From positions 1 through 64,000 of the forward strand of contig CACZXZ010000004.1 of assembly GCA_902785325.1 (NCBI GenBank): a stretch of DNA of 64,000 nucleotides, written 5' to 3'. The stretch is from an uncultured Succinivibrio sp. (GTDB lineage: Bacteria > Pseudomonadota > Gammaproteobacteria > Enterobacterales > Succinivibrionaceae). Each line of letters begins with the position of its first letter. Positions within the stretch are counted from its first letter, which is position 1. The notes below the pieces were generated by a model. It was not told the DNA's origin and did not search any database. It saw only the letters and a program-made list of their open reading frames with translations. Both the position numbers and the translations under genes were made by a program. Of the stretch, positions 25,913 to 35,049 are shown piece by piece.

Positions 25913-26707
25913 TTAAAGAATTCCGTCACAGGAAGTGCCGATTAAAGAACAAGCAGCATTAAATACATCGTTGAAGTTGTGGGTAAAGTTACTCATAAAT
26001 GCATTTAAGGAAAGATATAAAACCACTAAACCTATAATCATGGTAATGGCAAAGCCTAAGGAGAAAACGTTTAGCTGAGGGGCTGCTTTGGTCATAACAC
26101 CTAAGGTAAAGTTTACCACAAGCATGGTACAAATTGCACTAATTGCCATGGCTAAACCTGCTTTAAACATACTACCTGAAAAGTAGATGATCTCCTGCAA
26201 TCCATGAAGGGGTAAAAATTCACCGATAGGCAAGGTAGTAAAAGATTCTAAAAGCAATCTAAAAAAGATCAAATGCCCATCTAAGCCAAAGAAGACTAAG
26301 GTACACAAAACCGTAAAGAACTGACCTACTACAGGGGAATTAGTTCCAGATACAGGATCAACTAAGGAAGCAAAGCCTAAACCTGTCTGCATAGCCACAG
26401 CTTGACCTGCGATGATAAAAGCCTGTGAGATAAAAACAGTAGTAAGACCTAGAGCAACACCAATTAAAGATTCTTTAATGGTTATTAAAATACCTATGGT
26501 GGTAAAAGGGTTAGCATCAGGCGCAAGATTTGGAATTGATGGCAACATACATACAGTAATTGCCAAACACATTAAGGCTCTAGCCATAGTAGGAAAGGAA
26601 TTTCCAGACACAGCAAACATGGTAGCTAGAAATCCACTAATACGGCACAAAGGCCATACTAGCTGAGCTACAGCAGCTAAGGAAATTGTTTCAATACTGT
26701 TGTCCAT
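25913..26707 (-). CDS. fliR: Flagellar export protein FliR
   Basis: A 264-residue multi-pass membrane protein of the flagellar type III export gate (FliPQR). The family sequence VGLALGLTTVFISQAFIIAGQAVAMQTGLGFASLVDP (quoted in part: QAVAMQTGLGFASLVDP) near 85-130 is clear. Start abuts the fliQ stop (both use base 26707). Last flagellar gene of the fliK-R unit. Confidence 0.95.
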   Translation of the reverse strand: MDNSIETISLAAVAQLVWPLCRISGFLATMFAVSGNSFPTMARALMCLAITVCMLPSIPNLAPDANPFTTIGILITIKESLIGVALGLTTVFISQAFIIAGQAVAMQTGLGFASLVDPVSGTNSPVVGQFFTVLCTLVFFGLDGHLIFFRLLLESFTTLPIGEFLPLHGLQEIIYFSGSMFKAGLAMAISAICTMLVVNFTLGVMTKAAPQLNVFSLGFAITMIIGLVVLYLSLNAFMSNFTHNFNDVFNAACSLIGTSCDGIL

Positions 26708-26976
26708 CAGCCAATAACTTGAGGAATAAGATCAACTATGTTTTTAAAAAATCCCATGAGTTTTTCAAGTCCCCAATGAGATCCCACCATTAGTGCACCC
26801 ACGGTCACTAACAGTCTTGGTAAAAAGGATAAAGTCTGCTCGTTAATAGAGGTTGCAGCCTGGAAAATAGAGACACATAAACCTACACACAAGGAAGGCA
26901 AAATACTTGCACTTACAAGTAAAGCCACCAAACCTAAGGCTTCTCTTACGATATCGACAAATACTTCTACTTCCAT
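26707..26976 (-). CDS. fliQ: Flagellar export protein FliQ
   Basis: An 89-residue protein, exactly the family length, with two membrane helices (about 17-38 and 51-71) and the SIFQAATSINEQTLSFLP motif. The frame is open upstream into fliP, but the ATG at 26976, three bases after the fliP stop, gives the standard N-terminus. Confidence 0.95.
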   Translation of the reverse strand: MEVEVFVDIVREALGLVALLVSASILPSLCVGLCVSIFQAATSINEQTLSFLPRLLVTVGALMVGSHWGLEKLMGFFKNIVDLIPQVIG

Positions 26977-26978
26977 AT

Positions 26979-27833
26979 TTAAGTACCTGCAACACCAATA
27001 CCGAAACTTGACATTAACGTTCCCATAATCAAGGTCCAACCATCAACTAATACAAACAGCATCAGTTTAAAAGGAAGGGATACAATCATAGGCGATAACA
27101 TCATCATACCCATAGCCATTAAGATAGAAGCTACCACCAAGTCGATGATTAAGAACGGTAAGAACAGCATAAAGCCAATTTGGAACGCAGTCTTAAGCTC
27201 ACTTACGATAAAAGCTGGAATAACCACACGCATTGGCACGTCTTCGATTTTATCAATCTTAATGTTGGCAAACTCACTAAAGGCGTTTAAATCAGACATA
27301 CGAGTTTGATTTAACATGAACTTGTGTAATGGTTTTTGAGCAATTTCAAAAGCTTCACGGGCTTGAATTTTCTCTTGCACATAAGGCTCAATGGCTTGAG
27401 TGTAGATATCGTCAAACACAGGAGTCATGATAAAGATAGTTAAGAATAAGGCAATACCAATCACAACTTGATTAGATGGTGAGGTTTGCAAACCGATAGC
27501 TTGACGCAAGATGGCTAGCACGATGACGATTCTAGTAAAGGAGGTCATCATCACTAGAATTGATGGTATAAAGGACAATAAAGTCATCAGCATTACTACT
27601 TGTAAAGACAAGGAGTAATCTTGAGTGCCATCAGGATTGGTTTTAACAGTAAAAGCTGAAATATCTAAACTGTTATCTGCAAAAGCTTGTGGGGTAAAAA
27701 AGAGCAAAAGACCTGTAGCTATAGTAAGCAAGGTACTAATAGCAAAAGTCTTTTTTAAAGATCCTAATTTAGCTAAGATATTCTTAGTATTAGCAAAATA
27801 TTCTTGCTTTTCAATCGCTTGTTTTATGATCAT
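26979..27833 (-). CDS. fliP: Flagellar export protein FliP
   Basis: A 284-residue export gate protein. After a signal-like hydrophobic segment (about 30-52, ending AFA) come [29 protein letters not shown] (in part) and the C-terminal [18 protein letters not shown], family hallmarks. About 30 residues longer at the N-terminus than E. coli FliP; no internal start with a ribosome site offers a shorter form, and the ATG overlaps fliO by 23 bases. Confidence 0.95.
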   Translation of the reverse strand: MIIKQAIEKQEYFANTKNILAKLGSLKKTFAISTLLTIATGLLLFFTPQAFADNSLDISAFTVKTNPDGTQDYSLSLQVVMLMTLLSFIPSILVMMTSFTRIVIVLAILRQAIGLQTSPSNQVVIGIALFLTIFIMTPVFDDIYTQAIEPYVQEKIQAREAFEIAQKPLHKFMLNQTRMSDLNAFSEFANIKIDKIEDVPMRVVIPAFIVSELKTAFQIGFMLFLPFLIIDLVVASILMAMGMMMLSPMIVSLPFKLMLFVLVDGWTLIMGTLMSSFGIGVAGT

Positions 27834-28212
27834 AAGCTTTAGGCTCTTGATGTTCAGCTAAGCACTCAGAAAACTTGTCATGAGAGTCCTTAACTTCAGT
27901 TAGATAGTTGATATTGTTTGGGGTTACCCCAAGTAATATTTTTCTCTCCCCTGCCTTTACCATCACTACTCTTTGCTTTGGACCAACATAAAGCTGATCA
28001 ACTATAGCTAAGGTAGCAGTTTTGCCTTTGACAAATTTAATTTTCTTTAAGAAGAAGGCTAGAACAAAGATACAAGCTACCACTACTATGGTGGATATCA
28101 ACCATAGTAGGATATCTTTAAGGGAGGTTATAGGTCTTGTAGCAACATTTTCTTGAGCACATACCGCTGAAGAAAACATTAAAGCTGTATAAAAAAACAG
28201 ATGTTTTAACAT
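27811..28212 (-). CDS. fliO: Flagellar protein FliO
   Basis: A 133-residue protein with signal segment (1-19), one membrane helix (about 34-54) and a small cytoplasmic domain containing [26 protein letters not shown] (in part), typical of FliO, which helps FliP assemble. Shares one base with the fliN stop. Confidence 0.92.
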   Translation of the reverse strand: MLKHLFFYTALMFSSAVCAQENVATRPITSLKDILLWLISTIVVVACIFVLAFFLKKIKFVKGKTATLAIVDQLYVGPKQRVVMVKAGERKILLGVTPNNINYLTEVKDSHDKFSECLAEHQEPKAYDHKTSD

Positions 28213-28610
28213 TATTGTAATTTTTTAATACGCTCAACTTGGCTGATTACATCAGTTAGACGAATACCAAATTTGTCATTAACTACAACAACTTCACCGT
28301 GAGCAATTAAAGTACCATTAACTAACACATCTAATGGCTCACCAGCTAAACGCTCAAGCTCAATTACAGAGCCTTGGTTTAACTGTAATAAATTACGAAT
28401 AGAAATCTTAGCGTGACCTACTTCCATGGTGATGGTTACAGGAATATCTAAGATAGAATCTAGCTTTTTACGCTCTTCAACTGAAAGTGGACCTTTATTA
28501 GTAGTGCTATCCTCGTCAAACTCTTCAATAGGAGGTTGAGAAGCTTCACCTTCAGCTTGAGCACCTAAAGCTGCAGCCCATTCGTCGGCTAATTTTTGAT
28601 CATCTGACAT
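28212..28610 (-). CDS. fliN: Flagellar C-ring protein FliN
   Basis: A 132-residue switch protein with the SpoA/surface-presentation domain at about 50-128 (ILDIPVTITMEVGHAKISIR, LVNGTLIAHGEVVVV). The frame can be read from a GTG three codons upstream, but that codon lies inside the AGGTG ribosome site serving the ATG at 28610. Forms the base of the C ring with FliM and FliG. Confidence 0.95.
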   Translation of the reverse strand: MSDDQKLADEWAAALGAQAEGEASQPPIEEFDEDSTTNKGPLSVEERKKLDSILDIPVTITMEVGHAKISIRNLLQLNQGSVIELERLAGEPLDVLVNGTLIAHGEVVVVNDKFGIRLTDVISQVERIKKLQ

Positions 28611-28622
28611 AATGTACACCTA

Positions 28623-29669
28623 CTAATCATCATCAAATTCTTCAAGCTCATCCTCATCATTAACAGTAATACTGTTACCTTTAATGAAGCTGAGATCATT
28701 TTTAACACTCTTAGGTCTTTCAAGTACCTCAGAGATTTTTACGGCTAATTTGTCTTTAGTTCGTCCAAGTTTTCCATGATAACTTGGCAAATCTTCAACT
28801 GAAACTAATAAGTTTTCAGGGATATCAACGTTTAAGATATCACCCACCTGGAAGTTTAAAATATCCCTTAAGGATACGGTGGTATCTAATAACTTAACAC
28901 CAACATCCACATTTACATCCATCACCTCTTCGCGCAAGGCTTTATTCCAACGTACGTCGGTATCGCCTTTATCAGATTGCACACCTGCATCTAACAATTC
29001 ACGAATAGGCTCAATCATTGAATATGGGAAGCAGATATGTAAATTACCGCCACCACCATCTAGATCGATATGGAATTTATTTACTACTAACACCTCAGAT
29101 GGACTTACGATATTAGCCATTGAAGGGTTAACTTCAGAATCTAAGTATTCAAACTCAGCATCCATTACAGGTGCCCAAGCTTCTTTGTAATCGGCAAAGA
29201 TCATCTTTAGAAGCTTTTGAATAATACGTCTTTCAGTTGGGGTAAACTCACGACCTTCAATCTTAGTTCTAAAACGACCTTCACCACCGAAGAAGTTTTC
29301 CACTAAGATAAAGACTAAGCTTGCCTCTAAGGTAATTAGAGCAGTACCTTTTAAAGGACGGAATCTAACCATGTTCAAGGAAGTTGGTAAGAATAGAGTT
29401 TGCACATACTCACCAAACTTCATCATATTTACACCAGTCCAGGTTACCTCAGCAGTGTGGCGCATCATGTTAAACAAACTGATACGCATGTGACGAGCAA
29501 AACGCTCATCCACAAGCTCTAAGGTAGGCATACGACCACGGACAATACGTTCTTGCGAACCAAAGTCGAAGGATTTTATCCCCGTGGTGTCTTCTGGTAA
29601 TTCAGGCTCTACATCGTCTGCTCCATGAAGTAGAGCATCAATTTCTTCCTGGCTTAAAAATTCAGTCAC
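28623..29669 (-). CDS. fliM: Flagellar motor switch protein FliM
   Basis: A 348-residue C-ring protein. The N-terminal CheY-binding peptide LSQEEIDALLHG (about 5-16) and the GxxG-containing middle domain (LFNMMRHTAEV, NFFGGEGRF) are intact, followed by a SpoA domain. GTG start with GGAG seven bases before it. An acidic tail ends the protein. Confidence 0.95.
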   Translation of the reverse strand: MTEFLSQEEIDALLHGADDVEPELPEDTTGIKSFDFGSQERIVRGRMPTLELVDERFARHMRISLFNMMRHTAEVTWTGVNMMKFGEYVQTLFLPTSLNMVRFRPLKGTALITLEASLVFILVENFFGGEGRFRTKIEGREFTPTERRIIQKLLKMIFADYKEAWAPVMDAEFEYLDSEVNPSMANIVSPSEVLVVNKFHIDLDGGGGNLHICFPYSMIEPIRELLDAGVQSDKGDTDVRWNKALREEVMDVNVDVGVKLLDTTVSLRDILNFQVGDILNVDIPENLLVSVEDLPSYHGKLGRTKDKLAVKISEVLERPKSVKNDLSFIKGNSITVNDEDELEEFDDD

Positions 29670-29681
29670 AGTGTTGCTCCA

Positions 29682-30224
29682 CTATTGCAATACGAAATTA
29701 GTAAAGAGGATCTGATTGATTACAGGAGCTTTAGCTACTTCCGTCATTTTAGCTCTAGTTGCATCTAGTAGTTCTCTTTTAAGTCTTTGTCTACCAGATG
29801 GCATCAACAAGCTCTCGTAAGTTTGAGAAGACAACTTATCAAACACTACACTGTTTAACAGTGGTAGATGTTTTTTAGCAAGCTCCTCATTTTGCTCACC
29901 AATTACAGATAACACAACTTGGATTTGTCCTGTGTGTAAGCGTTTTTCACTCTTAATTGTAAAGGTAAAAGTTTGCTCAAAAGGAATATAACTTTCCTTT
30001 TGTAAAAGGCGTTGTTCTTGCTCTTGTTGTACTTTTTGAGCTGCAATTTCCTCTGCAGATGGACCTAATGGTTCAAAAGGCCAAAGCTCAAATACTTTAG
30101 CTGCACCAGCATAGCAACCTATTGCAACTATTAAAGCGATGACGATACCTATAACCAAAAGCAATTTTGCTTTAGATTTTGTTTTAATCTCTTCGTCATT
30201 TTCAACTTGTTTATTGTCAGCCAT
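29682..30224 (-). CDS. fliL: Flagellar basal body protein FliL
   Basis: A 180-residue single-pass inner-membrane protein: cytoplasmic head, helix at about 21-43, glutamine-rich linker, periplasmic domain ending in NQILFTNFVLQ, the typical FliL tail. FliL rings surround the stator and raise torque. AGGAGAGG precedes the ATG. Confidence 0.93.
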   Translation of the reverse strand: MADNKQVENDEEIKTKSKAKLLLVIGIVIALIVAIGCYAGAAKVFELWPFEPLGPSAEEIAAQKVQQEQEQRLLQKESYIPFEQTFTFTIKSEKRLHTGQIQVVLSVIGEQNEELAKKHLPLLNSVVFDKLSSQTYESLLMPSGRQRLKRELLDATRAKMTEVAKAPVINQILFTNFVLQ

Positions 30225-30280
30225 AACCCTCTCCTATTTAATATATTATGGCACACTACAGAAAATAATTATTTGATTTT

Positions 30281-32128
30281 TTATGCAAAATAACTAATAC
30301 CATTAGCATTTTGTGAGTTGTTTATATTTTCTAAATCATTTAACTGACTATTTTCTGTCTCTCTCTCACTATTTTCATCTGAAGCAAAGAGTATGCCATT
30401 ATCAGAGCTCTTTTGTTGAGATGATTCGTGTTGAGGTTGGTGTTGCTCATCGTCTGAGGCATATTGCTCATGATTTGGCTCCCCTTCCTCGTAATCAACT
30501 ACATCAGTTTGAGCCTCAATAAAGTTTTGTTTTAAAGTCTCCTTTAAGCTATCTAAGGTACTTTCAACTAAAGCTCTAGTACCAGCTTGACTTGCACCGA
30601 TTGAAATCTTAGCAATTTCATCAGCAGAGGTTAAATCTAAAGTAATTTTCATCTTACCTAAGTTAGTTGGATTTAAATCTAAAACCATACTCTTAAGGTT
30701 ACGACTTGCCATCTTCATAACTTTTTCAGTTAAAGCTTCAGCGTTTTCCTTTAAATTCTTTGACAAAGTAAGTAAATCAGGAGTTTGATTTAAAGTAGGT
30801 TTACTCTCAGTACTTACAGTTTTATTTGCCTGATTTAAACTATTTAAAAAGTTCTGATTAAAAGACTGTTGTGAATTTGAGTTCTCACTAAAAGAGCCAT
30901 TTTCAAAGGCAGAATTTGAGGAGAAAGCTGTAGCTTGTTTCTCCATTAAAGCTGACTCTAAAGTAGTTTTTGAAGCTACAAGATTGCTATCTACTCTATC
31001 AGAACTTGTCATGTTCATACGTGGACTTACATTCATACCAGAGGATACTTGCTTTAACAATTCTAAAGAACGGGCTAATGTATTAGCATTAGCTTTATCT
31101 TTAGCATCCATGATGGAATTGATTTGCTCTTTGGTATCTAAATCCTGAAGTTCATCGTCTAATAGCTTTGATAACTTCAAGCTATTTTCAATATTTTCAA
31201 AGTCTTTAAAGCCAAAGTCCTCATCTGCACTAATGCTTGTAGTATCAGTGTTTAAGTTTACTTTACCCTCAAGCTCCTTTAATAAGTTACTTACTGAAAC
31301 TTTGGTATTTAAAAGAGGATCATTAGCAACTGTTAACTTGCCATTAGACAAAGTTGCAAGTTGTTGCTGCAAGTTTAAAAGAGGTTTTGGGCTATCTAAA
31401 GCTACACTTTGCTCTTTTAAGAATTTAAAAGTTGCAAAGTCCTGTTCACTTAAAGATGACACATCAACCTTTGCTAAAAACTCTTTTAGTTTATCAGTTG
31501 ATAAATCTAAAACTTCAGTATCTTGAGCATTAGCAAACTGCTTTAATTGATTTAAAAGCTTAGAATTATTAGAGTTAGAAGCTAACACTAAATCTACTGT
31601 GTCGTCTGTTACATTTGCATTGTCTGTATGCTGATTTACCTTTGCCTCTACTACAAGATTGGTTGGTACATAATCAGAGGCTAAATCAAGGTTGTCCTGT
31701 GATACTGATAAAAAGTCCTTAGAAGCTGCAGGATCAATTTGCACTTGAAGATCTTCTTGATTGGTATCATTAAGTAAAGCATTAAGATCGTTTAAAGCCA
31801 AGCTAAGATCTTCAGTTACTGTAGTTTTGTCTTTATTTTTAGTCTTTTTATCCTCAGGATCTTCATTATCTTTATTGATTGAATTATCTTTACGAAGATC
31901 TTCTTTTGCAGCAGTCTTTTTAGTATTACTTTGTTTTACTGCATTTAAACGGTTGTCTTTAGCACTAGCCATTACATTAGATAGATTAGTATGGCTATCA
32001 CTTTTAGCATTAAGATCTGAAAAAATAACTGCAAAGTCAAAAGCTGCCTTAACATCTGTCTTGACAGTTTTGCCACTTGTGGCAAATTCACTTTGCTTTG
32101 TTTGATATGTATTGCCTATATTTTGCAT
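30281..32128 (-). CDS. fliK: Flagellar hook-length control protein FliK
   Basis: A 615-residue low-complexity protein, rich in Asn, Asp, Lys, Ser and Leu, with the conserved Flg_hook domain near the C-terminus (LDLNPTNLGKMKITLDL, about 490-560) that switches export specificity, then a Q/H/S-rich tail. It is long for FliK (E. coli 375), as expected for a ruler whose length varies. First gene of fliKLMNOPQR; a perfect sigma-54 site lies 100 bases ahead. Confidence 0.92.
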   Translation of the reverse strand: MQNIGNTYQTKQSEFATSGKTVKTDVKAAFDFAVIFSDLNAKSDSHTNLSNVMASAKDNRLNAVKQSNTKKTAAKEDLRKDNSINKDNEDPEDKKTKNKDKTTVTEDLSLALNDLNALLNDTNQEDLQVQIDPAASKDFLSVSQDNLDLASDYVPTNLVVEAKVNQHTDNANVTDDTVDLVLASNSNNSKLLNQLKQFANAQDTEVLDLSTDKLKEFLAKVDVSSLSEQDFATFKFLKEQSVALDSPKPLLNLQQQLATLSNGKLTVANDPLLNTKVSVSNLLKELEGKVNLNTDTTSISADEDFGFKDFENIENSLKLSKLLDDELQDLDTKEQINSIMDAKDKANANTLARSLELLKQVSSGMNVSPRMNMTSSDRVDSNLVASKTTLESALMEKQATAFSSNSAFENGSFSENSNSQQSFNQNFLNSLNQANKTVSTESKPTLNQTPDLLTLSKNLKENAEALTEKVMKMASRNLKSMVLDLNPTNLGKMKITLDLTSADEIAKISIGASQAGTRALVESTLDSLKETLKQNFIEAQTDVVDYEEGEPNHEQYASDDEQHQPQHESSQQKSSDNGILFASDENSERETENSQLNDLENINNSQNANGISYFA

Positions 32129-32227
32129 TTCATATCCCCTTAGTATTTATTTAAAAATATTTTCTCTTTATAAATTAGATAGTTAAAATTGCATTTACAG
32201 TCTTAACCACTTTTATGTATTTTTTAA

Positions 32228-32244
32228 TGCAATTAAAGTGCCAA
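32228..32244 (-). promoter_or_regulatory. Sigma-54 promoter of fliK operon
   Basis: Reads on the minus strand TTGGCAC-TTTAA-TTGCA, a full match to the sigma-54 -24/-12 consensus with correct spacing (GG-N10-GC). It is 100 bases from the fliK ATG. Implies RpoN and a FlrA/FleQ- or FlrC/FleR-type activator encoded elsewhere. Confidence 0.85.
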
Positions 32245-32299
32245 CATAGTTAAGCTATTTATCGCACTAAACTTCAATGCAATTGCTACGGTCTTTGTC

Positions 32300-32317
32300 A
32301 AAGTCAAATTTGACTTT
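32300..32317. promoter_or_regulatory. 18-bp perfect palindrome before the HNH gene
   Basis: AAAGTCAAATTTGACTTT, 55 bases before the HNH-gene ATG, between it and the divergent fliK promoter. TTGACT within it could serve as a -35, making the palindrome a likely operator; no good -10 at 17 bases is seen. Confidence 0.5.
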
Positions 32318-32371
32318 TCATTAACTTTGCAAAAAATGATCTACACTTAATAAAAACAGAATGTAGATATC

Positions 32372-33094
32372 ATGGGCATTTTAAGAAATACAGTTATCAT
32401 AGGTGCTATAGGCGTTAAAGCTGTATGCAACGTAGTATCAGGCACCGTAAATACAGCAAAAGATGCATTAGCTTTAACTAATTCCTTAGTTAAAGGCGAT
32501 TTTAATCAAGCAGGTGCTATTGCAGGTAAGAGAGTTAAAAGTACATGCAATGGCATTGAGCAATCTGTACTAGCAGCAGGTCAGGTTTTAGAGCAATGTG
32601 CTGATTGCTTTGAGGATAGAAATAAGCCATTTTTAGATGCTAAAACCTCTCAAAGTCTAGCCACGCTAGCGACTGCTTTTGTAGTAGCAGATGCTGTAGG
32701 TGCTGTAGGAGTTGCAACTTTAGGTGATGATGTTGGAGGAGATGCTATTGACTCTGACAATGGATTATTACCAAAAGGCTCAACCGACAGTTTCACTGAA
32801 AATGGAGTTTTCACAGGTGATAACTCTGATCTTGAGGAGTTAAAACAGCTAGGAGAAGTTTCAGATACTGATCATATTGACTCAGATGATATTCAAAGAG
32901 ATTTAAGTGCTCGTAATGAGTTTTTAGCTCAGCATGGCTTTAATAGTGTACCTGAAGGATATGAAGTTCACCACATCGTACCTTTAAGCGAAGGTGGGGC
33001 TGATACACCTGAAAATATGATCTTAGTTAAAGAAGATCTTCACGATGAAATTACCGCAGCTCACTCAAAATTTTATGATTGGAGAAAATCTTAA
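32372..33094 (+). CDS. Protein with C-terminal HNH nuclease domain
   Basis: A 240-residue protein, alone on the plus strand between fliJ and fliK. Residues about 5-25 and 95-117 are hydrophobic, alanine/glycine rich. The middle (120-180) is acidic. The end, 197-231, is an HNH-type site: H200, H201, P204, GG, N215, H224 and H231 in EVHHIVPLSEGG, PENM and DLHDEITAAH. Such a domain at the very end of a variable head is the plan of bacterial nuclease toxins, but no immunity gene, secretion tag or ribosome site is clear. Its stop overlaps the fliJ stop by two bases. It might also be a phage-derived nuclease. Confidence 0.75.
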   Translation: MGILRNTVIIGAIGVKAVCNVVSGTVNTAKDALALTNSLVKGDFNQAGAIAGKRVKSTCNGIEQSVLAAGQVLEQCADCFEDRNKPFLDAKTSQSLATLATAFVVADAVGAVGVATLGDDVGGDAIDSDNGLLPKGSTDSFTENGVFTGDNSDLEELKQLGEVSDTDHIDSDDIQRDLSARNEFLAQHGFNSVPEGYEVHHIVPLSEGGADTPENMILVKEDLHDEITAAHSKFYDWRKS

Positions 33095-33543
33095 TTTTTA
33101 TCAATTAACGCTCTAGCCTGCTTTGAGCACACTAACTCATCGGTAAGTCTTTGCTCTGCTTTAGCTTCTTTAATGCGACGTTGTAGTTTGTGCTTTTCAA
33201 GAAGAGTCTCAATGATTTTGCGTTGCTTTTGCTTTTCAAGATAATTGTCTTTAGCTCTCTGCTCTTGCTGTTGCAATTGCACTAAGCCTGCTTCTTGGCG
33301 AAGCTTAATTTTAGACAATTTTTCAATAAATTGTTGGTAGGATAGGTAGGCTTGCATATCTAGAGCTTGTCTTGATTTAGCTTCAAGCTCTCTTTGATAA
33401 ATACCTTCAAATTGTACTAATTGCTCGATTTGCTTTTGAAAGTTGATAACTGCGTTTTTAGCATCCGTCCAAAGCTCTAGGGCTTTGTCCTCTTCCTTTT
33501 TTCGCAAATCTAAAACTAGCAATAAGGCTTTATCATCACTCAT
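33091..33543 (-). CDS. fliJ: Flagellar chaperone FliJ
   Basis: A 150-residue, almost wholly coiled-coil protein with glutamine, glutamate and lysine heptads, as expected for the FliI-ATPase stalk and export chaperone FliJ. Eight bases downstream of fliI. Normally followed by fliK; here the HNH gene intervenes in the opposite direction, and the stops of both genes overlap. Confidence 0.9.
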   Translation of the reverse strand: MSDDKALLLVLDLRKKEEDKALELWTDAKNAVINFQKQIEQLVQFEGIYQRELEAKSRQALDMQAYLSYQQFIEKLSKIKLRQEAGLVQLQQQEQRAKDNYLEKQKQRKIIETLLEKHKLQRRIKEAKAEQRLTDELVCSKQARALIDKN

Positions 33544-33551
33544 ATCTAAGC

Positions 33552-35033
33552 CTATTGTGCTCTTACAGAAGGTCTAATGCTAGCACCTGCGTTGCCATTA
33601 GTTGAGCGAAGTGCAACTTGAGCTCCTTGCTTTGGGGCTACAGCTTGATTATTTGCTTGAACTACTTGACCACCTTGTTGCATAGCATTTACTTTTTGCT
33701 GTGCATCTTGAATTAAGATCATCGACAATTGCTCTAAGCCTTGCAAAGAAGCTTTATAAGGTACAATGTCTTTCATACCTTGTACAGTGAACTCATCAAT
33801 ATAAGGCTTAATCATAATAGCTTGATCAACCCTAGGATCTGATCCTTTTTGATAAGCGCCGATTTGGATTAACTCACGACTTTGAGTGTATTGAGCCAAA
33901 CACTGTCTTATGGTTCTTGCCATAACCATATGCTCTTGAGTAACTACAGCCGGCATCACACGGCTTACAGATTTTTCAACATCAATAGCTGGGAAGTGAC
34001 CAGAGTCTGCAAGCTCACGAGATAAAACAATGTGACCATCTAAGATAGCACGGGCAGAATCTGCAATAGGATCTTGCAAATCGTCACCTTCAACTAACAC
34101 AGTGAAAAAGGCGGTGATAGAGCCTTGATCTTGACCACCGTTACCGGCTCTTTCAACTAATGCTGGTAACTTTGCAAATACTGATGGAGGGTAACCTTTA
34201 GTAGCAGGTGGCTCACCTACAGCTAGCGCAATTTCACGCTGAGCCATGGCATAACGGGTTAGAGAGTCAATCATTAACAGTACGTTATAGCCTTGATCTC
34301 TAAAGTACTCTGCAATAGATAAGGTAGTTTCACAACCTTTTAAACGCATTAAAGGGGAAGCATCGGCAGGCGCTGCAACGACGACAGCACGAGATCTGCC
34401 CTCCTCTCCTAAAATGTCGTCGATAAACTCTTTTACCTCACGACCACGCTCGCCTATAAGACCTACTACAACAATATCAGCGGTAGTACCACGGGTCATC
34501 ATACCTAAAAGTACAGACTTACCTACACCAGAGCCTGCAAATAAACCAATTCTCTGACCTTGTCCTATGGTAAGTAAAGCATTGATAGCTTTAACACCTA
34601 CATCAAGAGGCTCTTTAATAGGACGTCTTGCCATTGGGTTTAATTTTTTAGGATGCCACTTAGTAGAGGTAGTAGCAACTAATGGACCTTTACCATCAAT
34701 AGGATTTCCAATACCGTCTACTACACGACCTAAAAGGTGTAAACCGTATGGGTAATCCTCTTTTGCTGAAATGGGAGTTACGATATCACCATTTTGAACA
34801 TCGATAATATCGGTAGTTGGCATTAAATAGGTAGTTGAGCCTGAGAAACCTACAACTTCAGCATCCATAGGACCTGAGGCAGTTTGAATACGACAACGCT
34901 GACCTAAAGGCACTTTGATACCTACAGCCTCTAGAGTAAGACCTACTACACGAGTAAGACGACCAGATAAAAGAGGTGTTTGCTCTTCTTCTGGTAAATC
35001 TACAGCTTGTAATCTTGAGAGTAGGTTATTCAT
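33552..35033 (-). CDS. fliI: Flagellum-specific ATPase FliI
   Basis: A 493-residue ATPase of the F1-beta-like type III secretion group. Walker A AGSGVGKS at 166-173, Walker [19 protein letters not shown], and the flagellar [18 protein letters not shown] motif. The C-terminus after the ATPase core is extended by about 45 glutamine/alanine-rich residues. Energises unfolding and entry of export substrates with FliH and FliJ. Confidence 0.97.
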   Translation of the reverse strand: MNNLLSRLQAVDLPEEEQTPLLSGRLTRVVGLTLEAVGIKVPLGQRCRIQTASGPMDAEVVGFSGSTTYLMPTTDIIDVQNGDIVTPISAKEDYPYGLHLLGRVVDGIGNPIDGKGPLVATTSTKWHPKKLNPMARRPIKEPLDVGVKAINALLTIGQGQRIGLFAGSGVGKSVLLGMMTRGTTADIVVVGLIGERGREVKEFIDDILGEEGRSRAVVVAAPADASPLMRLKGCETTLSIAEYFRDQGYNVLLMIDSLTRYAMAQREIALAVGEPPATKGYPPSVFAKLPALVERAGNGGQDQGSITAFFTVLVEGDDLQDPIADSARAILDGHIVLSRELADSGHFPAIDVEKSVSRVMPAVVTQEHMVMARTIRQCLAQYTQSRELIQIGAYQKGSDPRVDQAIMIKPYIDEFTVQGMKDIVPYKASLQGLEQLSMILIQDAQQKVNAMQQGGQVVQANNQAVAPKQGAQVALRSTNGNAGASIRPSVRAQ

Positions 35034-35049
35034 ACATGCCTGTCTTTAA

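Noticed and set aside
26977..27039. Longer FliQ starting inside fliP
   Set aside because: The ATG at 26976 gives exactly the 89-residue family length.
30313..32105. Plus-strand frames of 69-114 codons opposite fliK
   Set aside because: They are antisense to a low-complexity gene and lack ribosome sites; leucine/serine-rich translations are the usual shadow of Lys/Asp/Asn-rich codons.
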